Positions 35,626 through 45,931 of a DNA stretch of 64,000 bases are shown in pieces. The stretch covers positions 124,001 through 188,000 of the forward strand of contig CALKCK010000009.1 in assembly GCA_938083195.1 (NCBI GenBank), in the 5' to 3' direction. Source of the DNA: an uncultured Pirellulaceae bacterium (GTDB lineage: Bacteria > Planctomycetota > Planctomycetia > Pirellulales > Pirellulaceae). The number at the start of each line of letters is the position of its first letter. Within the stretch, counting starts at the first letter, position 1. A program made the translations under genes and the position numbers. Under the pieces are notes generated by a model that saw only the letters and a program-made list of their open reading frames with translations, had not been told where the DNA came from and made no database searches.

Positions 35626-36306
35626 ATGAGAAACTCCCTACTGCCACGAGCGCTATCGTCAATTCATGCTCCGCTTCTGTTGATACTCCTTGGCATTCAT
35701 TTTGCTTGCCTGGGATGCAGTAAAAAAGAGATGGACGAGATGGTCAGCAAGGCCAAAGAATCAGCCTCTGAACTTTCTGACAAATCGGGCAATCTGTTTG
35801 AAAAAGCAAAAACAGGTGCCAACGACGCGGCAACTTCTATCAAACAGACCACCGCTGAAATAACAAACAAGACGGCTGAATTAACCCAAGCCGCGGGCAA
35901 CTTAATTCAACTCAATGGATCTGCGGTGATTCAACTCGACAAGGAAACGACTTTCACTGCGAGCTACGTGAGTATCGTACCTCTCAGCAACGGACAATCG
36001 ATCGTCCAAGTAAAAAGCTATCCCGACCTCAATGCCGCCCCCGTTTTCCCCGCGTTTCTTTTACAAGGCACCGCCGAACTTTCTTCGGGGATACTGGATG
36101 GGCAATCGGTTGCCTGTCGCTTGTTTGCTCAGCAACAACCCGACAGTCAAGTCTGGACCAACGATCCAGGCGAGTTGGTTTTGCTAAATTTTAAAAAACG
36201 AGGAAAGACTTTGACGGCAAATTTTTCCAAGTCTACGGTTGTAAATCAAGACGCCGAAACAACGCTCGAAGCTTCCGGTGTTTTTGAATGCGTGATTCTC
36301 AATTAG
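35626..36306 (+). CDS. Probable lipoprotein with amphipathic helical N-terminal half
   Basis: Not recognised. An N-terminal hydrophobic segment (PLLLILLGIHFACLGC) ends in a cysteine followed by SKKEMDE, consistent with a lipoprotein although the lipobox is imperfect. A 60-residue amphipathic helical stretch rich in Ala, Lys, Glu and Thr (about 33-90) resembles apolipoprotein- or LEA-like repeats, and a beta-rich domain of about 120 residues follows. It lies between the KdaD-like gene and another secreted protein gene; no functional link is evident. Confidence 0.65.
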   Translation: MRNSLLPRALSSIHAPLLLILLGIHFACLGCSKKEMDEMVSKAKESASELSDKSGNLFEKAKTGANDAATSIKQTTAEITNKTAELTQAAGNLIQLNGSAVIQLDKETTFTASYVSIVPLSNGQSIVQVKSYPDLNAAPVFPAFLLQGTAELSSGILDGQSVACRLFAQQQPDSQVWTNDPGELVLLNFKKRGKTLTANFSKSTVVNQDAETTLEASGVFECVILN

Positions 36307-36358
36307 CGATTCGGTCGTAAATTGAACATTTTCTACTGTGTCTTATTTGAGAGCTACC

Positions 36359-38140
36359 ATGAATCGTCTTCTGACTTTTTTTCCACAAACACTTTGGCTC
36401 ATTTTCTGTTTCGGATCGTTCGCGTTTCTCAATTCTGGATCGCCGAGCCTATTCGCTCAGACTGACTTCATGGCAATTCCTGCCAATGGATTTACAGAAG
36501 AAGCCAAAGCTTTAACTACCCAATGCAGAGAGAGTTATGCAACGCTTCGCCCTTCAATTCTCAAGATGGAAAAGTTGATCCGGGCAGGAAAAACAGACAA
36601 CATCAACATGAAGAATCTTGGAGAAAATGCAGCTTTAGCCAATAAGATCGTGCGAATCAGTAGACGTCTCAATACTTTACGCGAGCCAAATTCGGTGGAT
36701 TACGCGATCAAGGGAGAGTCGTCTCTACAATTCATTCGAGACACAATCGCCGCGGCAAAAACGACGAAGCCTGGCATGACTTACACTGTCAAAGCTGAAA
36801 AATACAAAATCAGCAGCAGCGCCAGACGCACCAAGTCGATTGAAAAAGTAAAACAGTGGCTGGAAAAAGGGAGGCCTGAAACTGCAGAAAAAGAATTTGA
36901 GAAGGTAATCATGGACGTTGATACTTTCTTGATGTGGTTAAATCCAAATTCAACGAGACAAGTTTTAGAACAAATCAGTTCGGTCCACCGACAAATCATT
37001 CAATTGATGACGGAAAAACGCGAAATGGCTGCCACAGAGGATCTGTCCACTGCACTCAAACTCGGCAAACCCGAAATCGATAAACTAATCTCCCAAATCC
37101 AGAAATCGACTGAGGATATCCAACGATCCGGCACAACGAATATTGACGGCACCTCACTCAATGGCCCCGAAGTAATGAAAGAGTTTTTATTACTTTGGCA
37201 AAAAGCGCATGTAAAATTAATTCGCTGTATGACCATTTCGAATTTGGGAACTCCACTCACACTCACGGTGACACCTGCCGATTGTATCGGGACTCAACTA
37301 GAAACCGATGACTGGACAACCGCAGCGGAACGTTTGGACCAGAAGATGATTGAATTGCTCCCCAAGCTAATTCGAATCGATGGCCAACGCTCGGAAAACC
37401 CGCAATCTGCCAGGAAAGTCTATCTGATGTACCTAACAACATTAGCGAATGTAGCCGACCCGAACTCGACCCAATTTCTCGATGCCTGCCAAAAAGAACT
37501 TAATCTTTTTGCAGATCGCAGGGACGAATTGGGAGACTCCATCCGCCGCTATCAAAGCGCTACCGGCGATCTACTAATGTGGCGCCAACGGTCTGCCGAG
37601 GCCGCGGCGGAAAAACAGAAAACAAATTCTCAAGCTCGTTCTCCTGGAACTCTACAGAAATCTACATTTATTCCTAACCTTACCGAAAGGCTTGACAGCC
37701 TCTCACCAGCACTCGAACAGTCAATTTCTGGACGAGAGTTTTTCGCCGAAAATGTCAGTACCGTGAATGGGGCCAACGGTTACTCCCATTTCAATGACCA
37801 CGCCTGGACTGCGATGCCAACCGTTTTCGATATTAACGCAGAAATACTCTCACTCGAAAAAGACTTATTGGTCACCCCTCAATCGCCCCCTTTGTCCCTC
37901 GCCGCAGCGCAGGCGATCGCAACCGCAAAACAAGGGAAATATTCGGCGGTCGGCGGCAGTGCATCGACTGTAAAGATTGAGGCTTTTGGGGTTCGGTTTG
38001 CAAAATTGCCCGAAGCGATGGACGCGATTGTGCCAACCGCTCAACTCCCACCGACAAACGGGGAACTTGGAAACATGTTGATGCGTGTCAATTTGAATCC
38101 AACATGGGTTCAACATCGTTATTTCTTTAAAAAGTTCTAG
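36359..38140 (+). CDS. Secreted helical protein of unknown function
   Basis: No family recognised. A signal peptide (MNRLLTFFPQTLWLIFCFGS ... LFAQ-TD) is followed by a largely alpha-helical, charged body of about 560 residues with no catalytic motif that I can see; short serine- and proline-containing stretches occur near 425-445. The start at ATG 36359 is chosen because GAGAG lies about 6 nt upstream; a GTG at 36338 is possible. It precedes the YjhG-type gene by 190 bp on the same strand. Confidence 0.65.
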   Translation: MNRLLTFFPQTLWLIFCFGSFAFLNSGSPSLFAQTDFMAIPANGFTEEAKALTTQCRESYATLRPSILKMEKLIRAGKTDNINMKNLGENAALANKIVRISRRLNTLREPNSVDYAIKGESSLQFIRDTIAAAKTTKPGMTYTVKAEKYKISSSARRTKSIEKVKQWLEKGRPETAEKEFEKVIMDVDTFLMWLNPNSTRQVLEQISSVHRQIIQLMTEKREMAATEDLSTALKLGKPEIDKLISQIQKSTEDIQRSGTTNIDGTSLNGPEVMKEFLLLWQKAHVKLIRCMTISNLGTPLTLTVTPADCIGTQLETDDWTTAAERLDQKMIELLPKLIRIDGQRSENPQSARKVYLMYLTTLANVADPNSTQFLDACQKELNLFADRRDELGDSIRRYQSATGDLLMWRQRSAEAAAEKQKTNSQARSPGTLQKSTFIPNLTERLDSLSPALEQSISGREFFAENVSTVNGANGYSHFNDHAWTAMPTVFDINAEILSLEKDLLVTPQSPPLSLAAAQAIATAKQGKYSAVGGSASTVKIEAFGVRFAKLPEAMDAIVPTAQLPPTNGELGNMLMRVNLNPTWVQHRYFFKKF

Positions 38141-38332
38141 CCTCCGACAACCTTCGCTGATTGTCGGTTGCCCCTTCAAAATCGACAATTTTTGTCTCAT
38201 CTGATTTGGCTGACAACAAGTATTGACCAATTCTATTGGCTTGAAATCATTCGCCCTCGCTGCAGACCCATGCGCTAAACCGCTATCATGATGGACTGGC
38301 AAATCCTCCACTACATCAGTTAATGGCAATCC

Positions 38333-40231
38333 ATGCTTGAATCTGCAAACGAAAAAATCTACGACCTTCGCACCACCGCCCCTGGCCCTCGTGGTCAACT
38401 TCCATTTGCCGGCGAACAATTAAAGACCTCAGCCAGTGGCGATATCTTTGGATGGACTCAAAACGCAGGAATGGGGTGGGATCCGCAAAGCATGCGACGC
38501 CCCAATTTTTTGATCCTTTCAACGCAGGGAGGAATTCGTCGAGAGGATGGTTCTCCTATCGCACTTGGATATCACACTGGCCACTGGGAAGTTGGGCTGT
38601 TGATGGAAAAAGCAGCAATGGCCATCGCAGCGACCGGTGGAATTCCCTTTGCAGGCTTTTGCAGCGATCCTTGTGATGGCAGAACACAAGGCACCCGCGG
38701 AATGTTTGACTCACTCGCCTACCGCAACGATGCTGCGATTATTTTTCGTCGACTCACTCGCTCGCTGCCAACCGCCAAAGGAGTCGTAGGGGTCGCGACG
38801 TGCGACAAAGGACTACCAGCAATGATGATGGCTCTCGCTGGACTTGGACAACTTCCGTCCGTCCTCGTACCCGGAGGCGTCACGTTGTTAACCCAAAATG
38901 GAGAAGACCTTGGGAAAATACAATCGATTGGGCCACGCTACGCGCATGGTGAAATCAGTCTCAAAGAGGCAGCGGAGCTTGGATGTAAAGCCTGTGGCAC
39001 TCCAGGGGGAGGTTGTCAGTTCTTAGGGACCGCTGCCACTGCTCAGGTCGTTGGAGAAGCACTCGGTTTGTCATTGCCGCACTCTGCCCTGAGCCCATCC
39101 GGTTCAGAAATCTGGCTCGACTTGGCCTACAGGAGCGGAGCTACCCTCGCTCAACTTCATCAATCTAAAATAAACACCAGCGATATTCTAACCGATGAGT
39201 CAATTGAAAATGCCATGATTACCCACGCGGCGTTTGGAGGCTCGACCAATCTCGTTCTGCATATTCCCGCCATCGCTCACGCTGCGAAACTCAGAAGACC
39301 TAATGTATCTGATTGGCAGCGTATTAACTCACGGGTTCCTCGACTGGTTGATTCGTTACCTAACGGGCCCGTCGGATACGCTACGGTTCAAGTCTTTCTC
39401 GCTGGAGGAGTTCCCGAAGTGATGCTCCGCCTTCGTGACCTAAAACTGCTTAACTTAAATGTAATGACTGTTTCAGGAAAAACGCTCGGCGACAATCTGG
39501 ATTGGTGGGAACACTCGGAGCGACGAAAACGGCTTCAGGAAAAACTAATGGAACTCGATGCGATCGACCCGAGCAACGTCATCCGAGATCTCGGAAAGGG
39601 ATTTCCGAGCACCGTCACCTTTCCCATGGGAAACCTCGCCACCGAAGGTTCGATCGTCAAGAGTACCGCAATCGCTCCCGAAGTCATCGACGACGATGGA
39701 GTTTACCGCCACTGTGGACCAGCACGGGTTTTCTGCAGTGAAGCCGAAGCCATCGCCGCGGTCAAATCCCAAGGAAATGACCGGATCCGAGAAGGGGACG
39801 TCATGGTCTTGATTGGAATTGGCGCCTTAGGAGCGGGGATGCCAGAGACAGCTCAAATCACCTTCGCTCTCAAATATTTGCCTTATGGTAAACACGTCGC
39901 TTTACTGACCGATGGCCGGTTTTCCGGTGTTTCAACCGGCCCCTGCGTGGGACACATTAGCCCCGAGGCACTTGCTGGCGGACGGATCGGTAAAATCCAA
40001 GAAGGGGATCGAATCCGTATCGAAATTGACACCGTCAATCTAACGGGCTCTCTGGAGTTTGATGGAGAGCTCAGCCAGCTGGACGCCAGAGAACTTAACC
40101 CCCATTTAAAACAGCACCCCGAACTTCCTGACGACACGAAATTATGGGCGGCGCTTCAACATGTTAGCGGCGGCACTTGGGGAGGCTGCGTCTACGATGT
40201 CGACGCAATCACAAAAAAGTTAATTGACTGA
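38333..40231 (+). CDS. YjhG/YagF-type D-xylonate (sugar-acid) dehydratase, IlvD/EDD family
   Basis: Fe-S dehydratase of 632 residues converting an aldonate (D-xylonate in the E. coli homologues YjhG and YagF) to the 2-keto-3-deoxy acid. Conserved cysteines can be placed: C114 in [11 protein letters not shown]157 in ATCDKGLP, C221/C228 in [11 protein letters not shown]. Family phrases include [42 protein letters not shown]-like (here [14 protein letters not shown]), [16 protein letters not shown] and [19 protein letters not shown], closer to YjhG than to IlvD or Edd by my recollection. With the KdaD-like and GntP genes nearby it suggests pentonate catabolism. The aldehyde dehydrogenase that would complete the route is not in the window. 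Confidence 0.9.
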   Translation: MLESANEKIYDLRTTAPGPRGQLPFAGEQLKTSASGDIFGWTQNAGMGWDPQSMRRPNFLILSTQGGIRREDGSPIALGYHTGHWEVGLLMEKAAMAIAATGGIPFAGFCSDPCDGRTQGTRGMFDSLAYRNDAAIIFRRLTRSLPTAKGVVGVATCDKGLPAMMMALAGLGQLPSVLVPGGVTLLTQNGEDLGKIQSIGPRYAHGEISLKEAAELGCKACGTPGGGCQFLGTAATAQVVGEALGLSLPHSALSPSGSEIWLDLAYRSGATLAQLHQSKINTSDILTDESIENAMITHAAFGGSTNLVLHIPAIAHAAKLRRPNVSDWQRINSRVPRLVDSLPNGPVGYATVQVFLAGGVPEVMLRLRDLKLLNLNVMTVSGKTLGDNLDWWEHSERRKRLQEKLMELDAIDPSNVIRDLGKGFPSTVTFPMGNLATEGSIVKSTAIAPEVIDDDGVYRHCGPARVFCSEAEAIAAVKSQGNDRIREGDVMVLIGIGALGAGMPETAQITFALKYLPYGKHVALLTDGRFSGVSTGPCVGHISPEALAGGRIGKIQEGDRIRIEIDTVNLTGSLEFDGELSQLDARELNPHLKQHPELPDDTKLWAALQHVSGGTWGGCVYDVDAITKKLID

Positions 40232-40311
40232 TTCGAGCAGTCGCGCAACCAAAACCTTTCCCATGCACCTGCAAACGGTTCTGTTAATGGTTCTTTTTTC
40301 AAAACTTATGG

Positions 40312-40551
40312 CTACGGAGGATCGTGGCCACCGCGATGAAACGGATGACATCGACAAATTCGCATTGTCCCCTTCCACGCCCCACGTATGGCACCATACT
40401 TGCGAACAGACTGAATGAAATAATTGCTACACGTGGGAGTGAATCGACAGTTTCTCCCAAGAAGCGGACTGAGACCAACCTGATACATTCGCACGCAGAA
40501 AATCATTCCGGCGGCAGGAATCTGCAACAACATTCGGATTGAATTTTTCAT
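40312..40551 (-). CDS. yidD: Membrane protein insertion efficiency factor YidD
   Basis: A 79-residue YidD protein. Characteristic IRMYQVGLSPLLGRNCRF-type sequence (here VRMYQVGLSPLLGRNCRF) and PTCSNYFIQSVRKYGAIRG are present, with an N-terminal amphipathic or hydrophobic segment. YidD assists membrane protein insertion by YidC. GGAG lies 9 nt before the ATG at 40551. It follows rnpA by 165 bp; yidC and rpmH, usual neighbours, are not found beside it. Confidence 0.94.
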   Translation of the reverse strand: MKNSIRMLLQIPAAGMIFCVRMYQVGLSPLLGRNCRFTPTCSNYFIQSVRKYGAIRGAWKGTMRICRCHPFHRGGHDPP

Positions 40552-40716
40552 CTACATCAACTCCACTCCGCGGATTCAAAACGAATTAAGGCAACCGACT
40601 GCCGAGCATCCGTTCAAAAACGGAGGGTAAGATCTTAGTAAGGGTATTTATTGACTCTGCAACAATCTAGCGAATTGGCGTCCACTTAACCAACCGTCCA
40701 GTCTCAGCTAAGGTTT

Positions 40717-41073
40717 CTAAAGGCGGCTCAAGTTCTTTTCAATTCTCTGCAGTAGCCGTGGAATCGACCGTTCAATCGCAGCATAATCACAAGCCGCACC
40801 TTTCTTGGGACGCACCACGAAATCAATACCAGAGGGAAGGGCGGATTGATGTTTTCGGAATGCCTCTCGAATTCGTCGCTTCCAGCGGTTGCGGACGACG
40901 GCATTCCCTACTTTGCGACTAACCGAGAGGCCCAAACGAGATACCGATAGACCATTTTTCGCTCCCTTAATGACAAGGATATTGTCAGCGGCAAAAACAT
41001 CACCACCATAAACCCGGTCAAACTCCGATTGACGACGAAGGCGAACGGATTTTGGAAATCGATTACCAGTCAT
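40717..41073 (-). CDS. rnpA: Ribonuclease P protein component
   Basis: Protein subunit of RNase P, which matures tRNA 5' ends. From ATG 41073, supported by AAGGG about 7 nt upstream, the protein has 118 residues, the usual size. It carries FPKSVRLRRQSEFDRVY at the N-terminus and the RNA-binding signature VVRNRWKRRIREAFR. A longer reading to 41199 adds an unrelated leader and is unlikely. Upstream is a DnaJ-like gene (173 bp) instead of rpmH. Confidence 0.94.
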   Translation of the reverse strand: MTGNRFPKSVRLRRQSEFDRVYGGDVFAADNILVIKGAKNGLSVSRLGLSVSRKVGNAVVRNRWKRRIREAFRKHQSALPSGIDFVVRPKKGAACDYAAIERSIPRLLQRIEKNLSRL

Positions 41074-41246
41074 TTCGATCCCTTTCCGTTTCAAAATTGA
41101 ATTTAAGTAATTTGCGATAAAGTCAATTGCCACCGTCTGCAGACGACGCCTAATAATTCGAGTCTTTTCCGGCGGTTCACCAGCGACTCCCGTCAACAAT
41201 CCAAAATCTAATCTGATCGTTTTTTATACCAAAGCGACCTTACCGG

Positions 41247-42215
41247 CTACCAAGTCAGTTCGGATCGAACGGCACATTGATCCCAAGCTTCACTTAACTC
41301 AGAAATTTTCTCAAGATCCGAATCTGGAATTTCCTTGGGAATAGCAATTTGTAACATTGCAATTAAATCGCCCGACTTACTCGCCGCCTTCACGCCCATT
41401 CCCTTCAACCGCAATGATTTTCCACTTGAAGTTCCCGCTGGAACTTTTAACGCCACAGTTCCGTGAGGTGTCGGCAAATCAATCGTTGACCCGTCCGCCG
41501 CCTCCCTTAAAGTAATAGGGATGGTGATCTGTAAATTCAGCCCCTTTCGAGCGTAATTCGGGTGCGGTGCAATCTTAACAGTAATGAAGAGATCACCGGA
41601 GGGACCTCCCACTGACTGCCCCTGACCTCTCAAGCGAATCTTCTTTCCAGATTCAATTCCAGCTGGAATTTTTACATCTATTTTATCGACCTTGCTTTTG
41701 GTTCTCTGCAGGCTGACCTGATGTTGCCCCCCGACAACCGATGTTGCAAATGGGATAGTGATCTCTTTTTCAATGTCACTCCCTCGCCTCGGTGGAGCTT
41801 GCTGTCGACCGCCCATAGGACCACCGCCACCCCCCATCTGTCGCAAGATGTCTTCAAACCCTCCTCCAGCGCCTCCTCCACCTCCGCCTCCAAACATCTG
41901 ACTCAAATCAATTCCGCCCGCACCTCCACCGAATGGGTTACCACCTGCACCACCTCCAAATGGATTGCCCCCACCCGCCTGACCAAAACTTGGCCCCATG
42001 TCATACATTTGGCGCTTTTTTTCATCGCTGAGGACATCGTACGCTTGCTGGACTTTTTGAAATTGCTGCTTTGCCTTCTCACGATCCTTTTCTTCTTTGT
42101 CTGCGTGAAGATCCGGATGGTACTTCCGTGCTAATTTTCGATACGCCTTTTGAATCTCGTCGGCGCTGGCATCCTTGGAAACGCCAAGAATTTTGTAATA
42201 GTCTTCATCCGCCAT
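41247..42215 (-). CDS. DnaJ/CbpA-type co-chaperone without zinc finger
   Basis: Type II J-protein that stimulates DnaK. The J-domain (about 5-70) has the HPD motif in [12 protein letters not shown] Gly/Phe-rich linker follows, with two [10 protein letters not shown] repeats and long glycine runs, then the C-terminal substrate-binding beta domains ([42 protein letters not shown]). The four CxxCxGxG zinc-finger repeats of DnaJ are absent, so CbpA-like is the better name. Start ATG 42215; a GTG at 42245 is possible. The length of 322 residues fits CbpA. Confidence 0.92.
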   Translation of the reverse strand: MADEDYYKILGVSKDASADEIQKAYRKLARKYHPDLHADKEEKDREKAKQQFQKVQQAYDVLSDEKKRQMYDMGPSFGQAGGGNPFGGGAGGNPFGGGAGGIDLSQMFGGGGGGGAGGGFEDILRQMGGGGGPMGGRQQAPPRRGSDIEKEITIPFATSVVGGQHQVSLQRTKSKVDKIDVKIPAGIESGKKIRLRGQGQSVGGPSGDLFITVKIAPHPNYARKGLNLQITIPITLREAADGSTIDLPTPHGTVALKVPAGTSSGKSLRLKGMGVKAASKSGDLIAMLQIAIPKEIPDSDLEKISELSEAWDQCAVRSELTW

Positions 42216-42658
42216 AAGGGGGGTGTCACTTTCGTTTTTGCACAAATCCAGGATTCAAATTTCACTTTTAACAGAGTGCCGCATTCTACGATTTTGCGGT
42301 AGCGATGATCAACCGTTAAACGCTGCTTCTCACTCCGCTACCGCCCGTATTTGACAGATTTTTCATACAAACGGGCATTTTGCCCGTTTCATGAATGCTC
42401 CAGTATTTTTCTAAAGCTGGAAACGCTTGGCGAGTATCTCGGCTCCGGCACGACAACGATGTTGCTTTTCGACCACATGAAACAAATTTCCAACAATGCC
42501 GTTGGTATTTTGCAACATTTTGAGGGAACGCAAATCAGTGGAATAACGTCAAAAGCTTGGTTTCCGCGGGAAAAAATGGATTCTCCCAATAATCTTTGCC
42601 TTTTGGCACTAGGGCTGCATTAGGGGTTCGCAGAGAAACTAACACCTAAGGAAACATC
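42216..42658. promoter_or_regulatory. Divergent region upstream of the primary sigma factor, with inverted repeat
   Basis: About 440 bp between the CbpA-like gene and the sigma factor gene. An exact inverted repeat (arms AAACGGGCA at 42369-42377 and TGCCCGTTT at 42381-42389, 3-nt centre) is the only clear structure. It has no following T-run. Open frames in this stretch have no ribosome-binding site or recognisable sequence and I treat them as noise. Confidence 0.5.
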
Positions 42659-44167
42659 ATGGCCCAGGCAAAAGAACCCCAACGAGAGTTTGCTGACTCC
42701 CAAGAAGATCTATTGGAAAAACCCATGCGTCGCTCCGCCCCCCGACTCGGCGAGAACGCGATTGACGATCCTGTCCGAATGTACCTCATGCAAATGGGGC
42801 GGATTCCACTGTTAACTAGAGACGAAGAAGTCTCAGCCGCAGTGCAAATTGACAAAGCAAGGTTTGTCTTTCGAAACACCATGTTGGCAACTGACTTTAT
42901 GCTCCGCGGAGCGATTGACCTCCTTCAAAAAGTCCATGACAAACGACTTCGTCTTGATCGCACCATCGAAGTTTCCGTCACCAACAAAGCCGAAAAGAAA
43001 AGGATTCTTTTACGCTTAGTTCCTAATTTAAAAACCCTAAAGTTGCTGATGGCAGAAAATCGCAAAGATTTTCACTTCGCAGTCAATCGCAACCAACCGA
43101 TCACAGAGCGACATCGTGCCTGGCGACGACTCACGCGACGCCGTAATAAGTGCGTCGTCCTCGTGGAAGAGTTAAACCTTCGATACAGTCGCCTCGCCCC
43201 CCTGTTTGATCAGTTAGATGAGATCAACACCAGAATGCAAGCTCTCAAGCGGCAACTCGCTGAAGCTGAAACGAGCGGATTTGAAGGGGCAATGGGCGTC
43301 AATGAACTTCGTGCCGAACTTCACTATCTTATGCAACAAACTTCTGAAACTCCAGCTACGCTCCAACGCCGGGTCCGAAAGACCAAAAAACTACATCATC
43401 AACAGGATGCAGCCAAACGTATTCTCTCAGCAGGAAACCTCCGCCTCGTCGTCTCTATCGCGAAAAAATATCGCAATCGCGGGCTAAGTTTTCTTGACCT
43501 GATTCAAGAAGGCAATACTGGATTGATGCGGGCGGTAGACAAGTTCGAACACATTCGAGGCTATAAATTCTCAACCTATGCTACGTGGTGGATTCGTCAG
43601 GCAATCACTCGGGCTATCGCCGATCAAAGCCGAACTATCCGCGTGCCCGTGCACATGATTGACACGATGAGCAAAGTCAGAAATGTAATGCGTGAACTTG
43701 TGCAAGAACTTGGTCGTGAACCTTCCCCCGAAGAAACTGCCGAACGTGCCCAACTATCAATCGATGACACCCGTGTCATTATGAAAATGGCACGCACGCC
43801 GCTCTCACTCGACCAGCCAGTTGGCGACCATGACGACAGTTATTTTGGTGAGTTCCTGGAAGACCACCGTGACGATGATCCACTCTACGAAACCAATCAA
43901 GCCGCATTGAAGAGTCGAATTGAAGAGGCGATGGAGCATCTCAATTATCGGGAACGTGAAATCCTTCGACTTCGCTACGGACTTGCTGACGGGTATTCTT
44001 ACACGCTCGAAGAAGTTGGAAAGATTTTTTCGGTCACTCGTGAACGAGTTCGACAAATCGAATCAAAAGCGGTTCGCAAACTTCAGCAGCCTTACCGCAA
44101 TCGCTCACTCTCCAGCTTCCTTGACGGCTATGAACCGACCTTCGATGGCCCTGTCGTGGAAAGCTAA
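42659..44167 (+). CDS. rpoD: Primary RNA polymerase sigma factor (RpoD/SigA)
   Basis: Sigma-70 group 1 factor. Region 1.2 begins at [17 protein letters not shown] (about 36-52), followed by a non-conserved insert (about 95-240) and regions 2.1-2.4 from about 259 ([55 protein letters not shown]), region 3 ([15 protein letters not shown]) and region 4 with the [23 protein letters not shown]. At 502 residues it is complete. AAGGAAACATC gives a good ribosome-binding site before ATG 42659. A strong intrinsic terminator follows at 44291. Confidence 0.95.
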   Translation: MAQAKEPQREFADSQEDLLEKPMRRSAPRLGENAIDDPVRMYLMQMGRIPLLTRDEEVSAAVQIDKARFVFRNTMLATDFMLRGAIDLLQKVHDKRLRLDRTIEVSVTNKAEKKRILLRLVPNLKTLKLLMAENRKDFHFAVNRNQPITERHRAWRRLTRRRNKCVVLVEELNLRYSRLAPLFDQLDEINTRMQALKRQLAEAETSGFEGAMGVNELRAELHYLMQQTSETPATLQRRVRKTKKLHHQQDAAKRILSAGNLRLVVSIAKKYRNRGLSFLDLIQEGNTGLMRAVDKFEHIRGYKFSTYATWWIRQAITRAIADQSRTIRVPVHMIDTMSKVRNVMRELVQELGREPSPEETAERAQLSIDDTRVIMKMARTPLSLDQPVGDHDDSYFGEFLEDHRDDDPLYETNQAALKSRIEEAMEHLNYREREILRLRYGLADGYSYTLEEVGKIFSVTRERVRQIESKAVRKLQQPYRNRSLSSFLDGYEPTFDGPVVES

Positions 44168-44201
44168 AGAGTCTAGCACTGCTGGTGCTATCTAAACTAC
44201 T

Positions 44202-44237
44202 TCCGCGAATCCACTTCCTCGGATCCACTTCCGCGAA
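44202..44237. repeat. 14-bp imperfect tandem repeat downstream of rpoD
   Basis: Units at 44202-44215 and 44216-44229 (CCGCGAATCCACTT and CCTCGGATCCACTT) plus a partial third to 44237, within the 3' region of the sigma factor gene. Confidence 0.7.
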
Positions 44238-44290
44238 TTTGAATTCTCAGATTCGCAAACTCGTGATGTTGTGTATGTTTCTCTAAAAGA

Positions 44291-44321
44291 CACCCGCCGA
44301 TTGTTCGGTGGGTGTTTTTTT
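44291..44321 (+). terminator. Rho-independent terminator of rpoD
   Basis: Stem CACCCGCCGA (44291-44300) pairs with TCGGTGGGTG (44305-44314) through one G-U pair, followed by seven T residues (44315-44321). Confidence 0.93.
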
Positions 44322-44465
44322 GTTACCCATCAAATTTTCCTTTGCGTTGTTATCGAACACCGGCGTTAAAAACCAAGAAGCTTCCCCAGCCAAGATGAAT
44401 ATTTGGAGATAGAATCGGTCAGCGCTCACTGCTAAAATATCATCGCAATTACGTCTATTGAAAGA

Positions 44466-45752
44466 TTGACCGTGTGGGCTCGCAAACGAATTGACATTGG
44501 CATCCTCAATTTGATGATTGCTCTCTGGCATTGCCTACGCCCCCCCTCGAAAAGAGCTGCCGCTTCACTCGCAGCGAGGCAACTCCCATCTCACAATTCC
44601 TTTATCTGTCTTTCAGTGCGTAGTGGATTCGACCTCTTTCTTTCGGAACAGGATTGGCCAAAGAATTCTGAGATCATTTTTACGGGCTTAACGATTCCCG
44701 ATATGCCACGCATTGCCCGAAAACACCAGTTTCAACCGGTCGGAGTCGATCTCGACCTATCCAAACTTGAACCCACCGTTAACCAGATCCAACGTCTCCT
44801 CACACCGCACACCAAAGCGATTGTTGTTGCACACTTATTGGGAGGCAGGCTACCAACAAACGAAATTTCCCAGATTACGAAAAAGCATGGCCTACTTCTT
44901 ATTGAAGATTTCGCCCAGTCCTACAAAGGGCAATTAATTTCATCGGGCGACGTCGCAATGTTTAGTTTTGGCACCATCAAGACCAACACCGCACTTGGAG
45001 GTGCGGTCATGGTAATCGCCGATTCAAAATTACGTAAAAAAATGGTCAGCCGCCAAAATCAATGGCCCCAACAATCGCGTTCTCAATACGCGAGACGAAT
45101 TCTGAAATATAGCCTCGTCAAATTTATCTCGACACGGCCAGTAGCAGGTGCCGTTCGCCGCTTATGTCAGTTTTTACCGGGTCAACACGACGCGTTTGCC
45201 TCCGGAATGGCGAAGAGTTTTTCTGGAGGTGATTTTTTTAAAAAAATTCGCCAGCGGCCCTCATCTCCACTCAACTATACACTCATCAACCGAATTTCAA
45301 ATTTCCAACCAGAATCCATCGATTGTCGAATTCGGCGTGGAAAACTACTGGTTGATACCATTAGAAACGGCAACCCAAAAATCAGGATTCTTGGAGATGA
45401 GATCGAGCAAGCCAGTTATTGGATTTTTGGAATTCTCGTTGATAATCCTCGCAATTTAACCGGGATACTCTGGCATCACGGATTTGACGCAACCACCCAA
45501 TCGAGTCTTCGATCCTTGGCATCCCCCGACGATAAAAACTCGCCGCCCATCGTAGGTCAAACCGCCTGTCTACCGCCCGCTGGAAAGCAGGGAAAATTAC
45601 CAAACATCGATTTCATGCTGTCCCACCTCGTATTTTTGCCGCTAGACCGGCCAATGCCCAATTCCGAAATCACAAGAATGGGAGACGTAGTTACACGCTA
45701 CGCAATTCCAACCACAGGCATCGATGAACAACAAACCGAGTATCAATGCTAG
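44466..45752 (+). CDS. DegT/DnrJ/EryC1-type PLP-dependent aminotransferase-like protein
   Basis: Fold-type I PLP enzyme of the group that aminates nucleotide-sugars. The PLP-phosphate/pyridine Asp is in LLIEDFAQSYKG (D148) and the Schiff-base Lys is K172 in FSFGTIKTNTALGGAV. The N-terminal substrate loop is less typical, and the C-terminal region is divergent from well-known members, so the substrate and even aminotransferase activity are uncertain. Start codon is TTG 44466 or GTG 44472; the latter has AAAGA 6 nt upstream. No sugar-nucleotide pathway genes are adjacent. Confidence 0.78.
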   Translation: MTVWARKRIDIGILNLMIALWHCLRPPSKRAAASLAARQLPSHNSFICLSVRSGFDLFLSEQDWPKNSEIIFTGLTIPDMPRIARKHQFQPVGVDLDLSKLEPTVNQIQRLLTPHTKAIVVAHLLGGRLPTNEISQITKKHGLLLIEDFAQSYKGQLISSGDVAMFSFGTIKTNTALGGAVMVIADSKLRKKMVSRQNQWPQQSRSQYARRILKYSLVKFISTRPVAGAVRRLCQFLPGQHDAFASGMAKSFSGGDFFKKIRQRPSSPLNYTLINRISNFQPESIDCRIRRGKLLVDTIRNGNPKIRILGDEIEQASYWIFGILVDNPRNLTGILWHHGFDATTQSSLRSLASPDDKNSPPIVGQTACLPPAGKQGKLPNIDFMLSHLVFLPLDRPMPNSEITRMGDVVTRYAIPTTGIDEQQTEYQC

Positions 45753-45931
45753 AAAGTTAGCCACCGAGACAAAACCATTTCACTCAGGCAAGGCTGCCAG
45801 CAAAAGATGTGCGAAGGCATCAAAACCAATTTCACCCATTTTAATAATTGAGTATTTTGAATTTCCAAGTTAGGCTTACTGACTTCAATTCATGGGCGGC
45901 TACTTTTCGCCTGACTTAGACTCAGAGCAGC

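Noticed and set aside
42351-42623. Overlapping short open frames upstream of rpoD
   Set aside because: On opposite strands over the same bases, without ribosome-binding sites or recognisable motifs.
44202-44237. Repeat downstream of rpoD as a CRISPR fragment
   Set aside because: Units are 14 bp, directly adjacent without spacers and only two to three copies.
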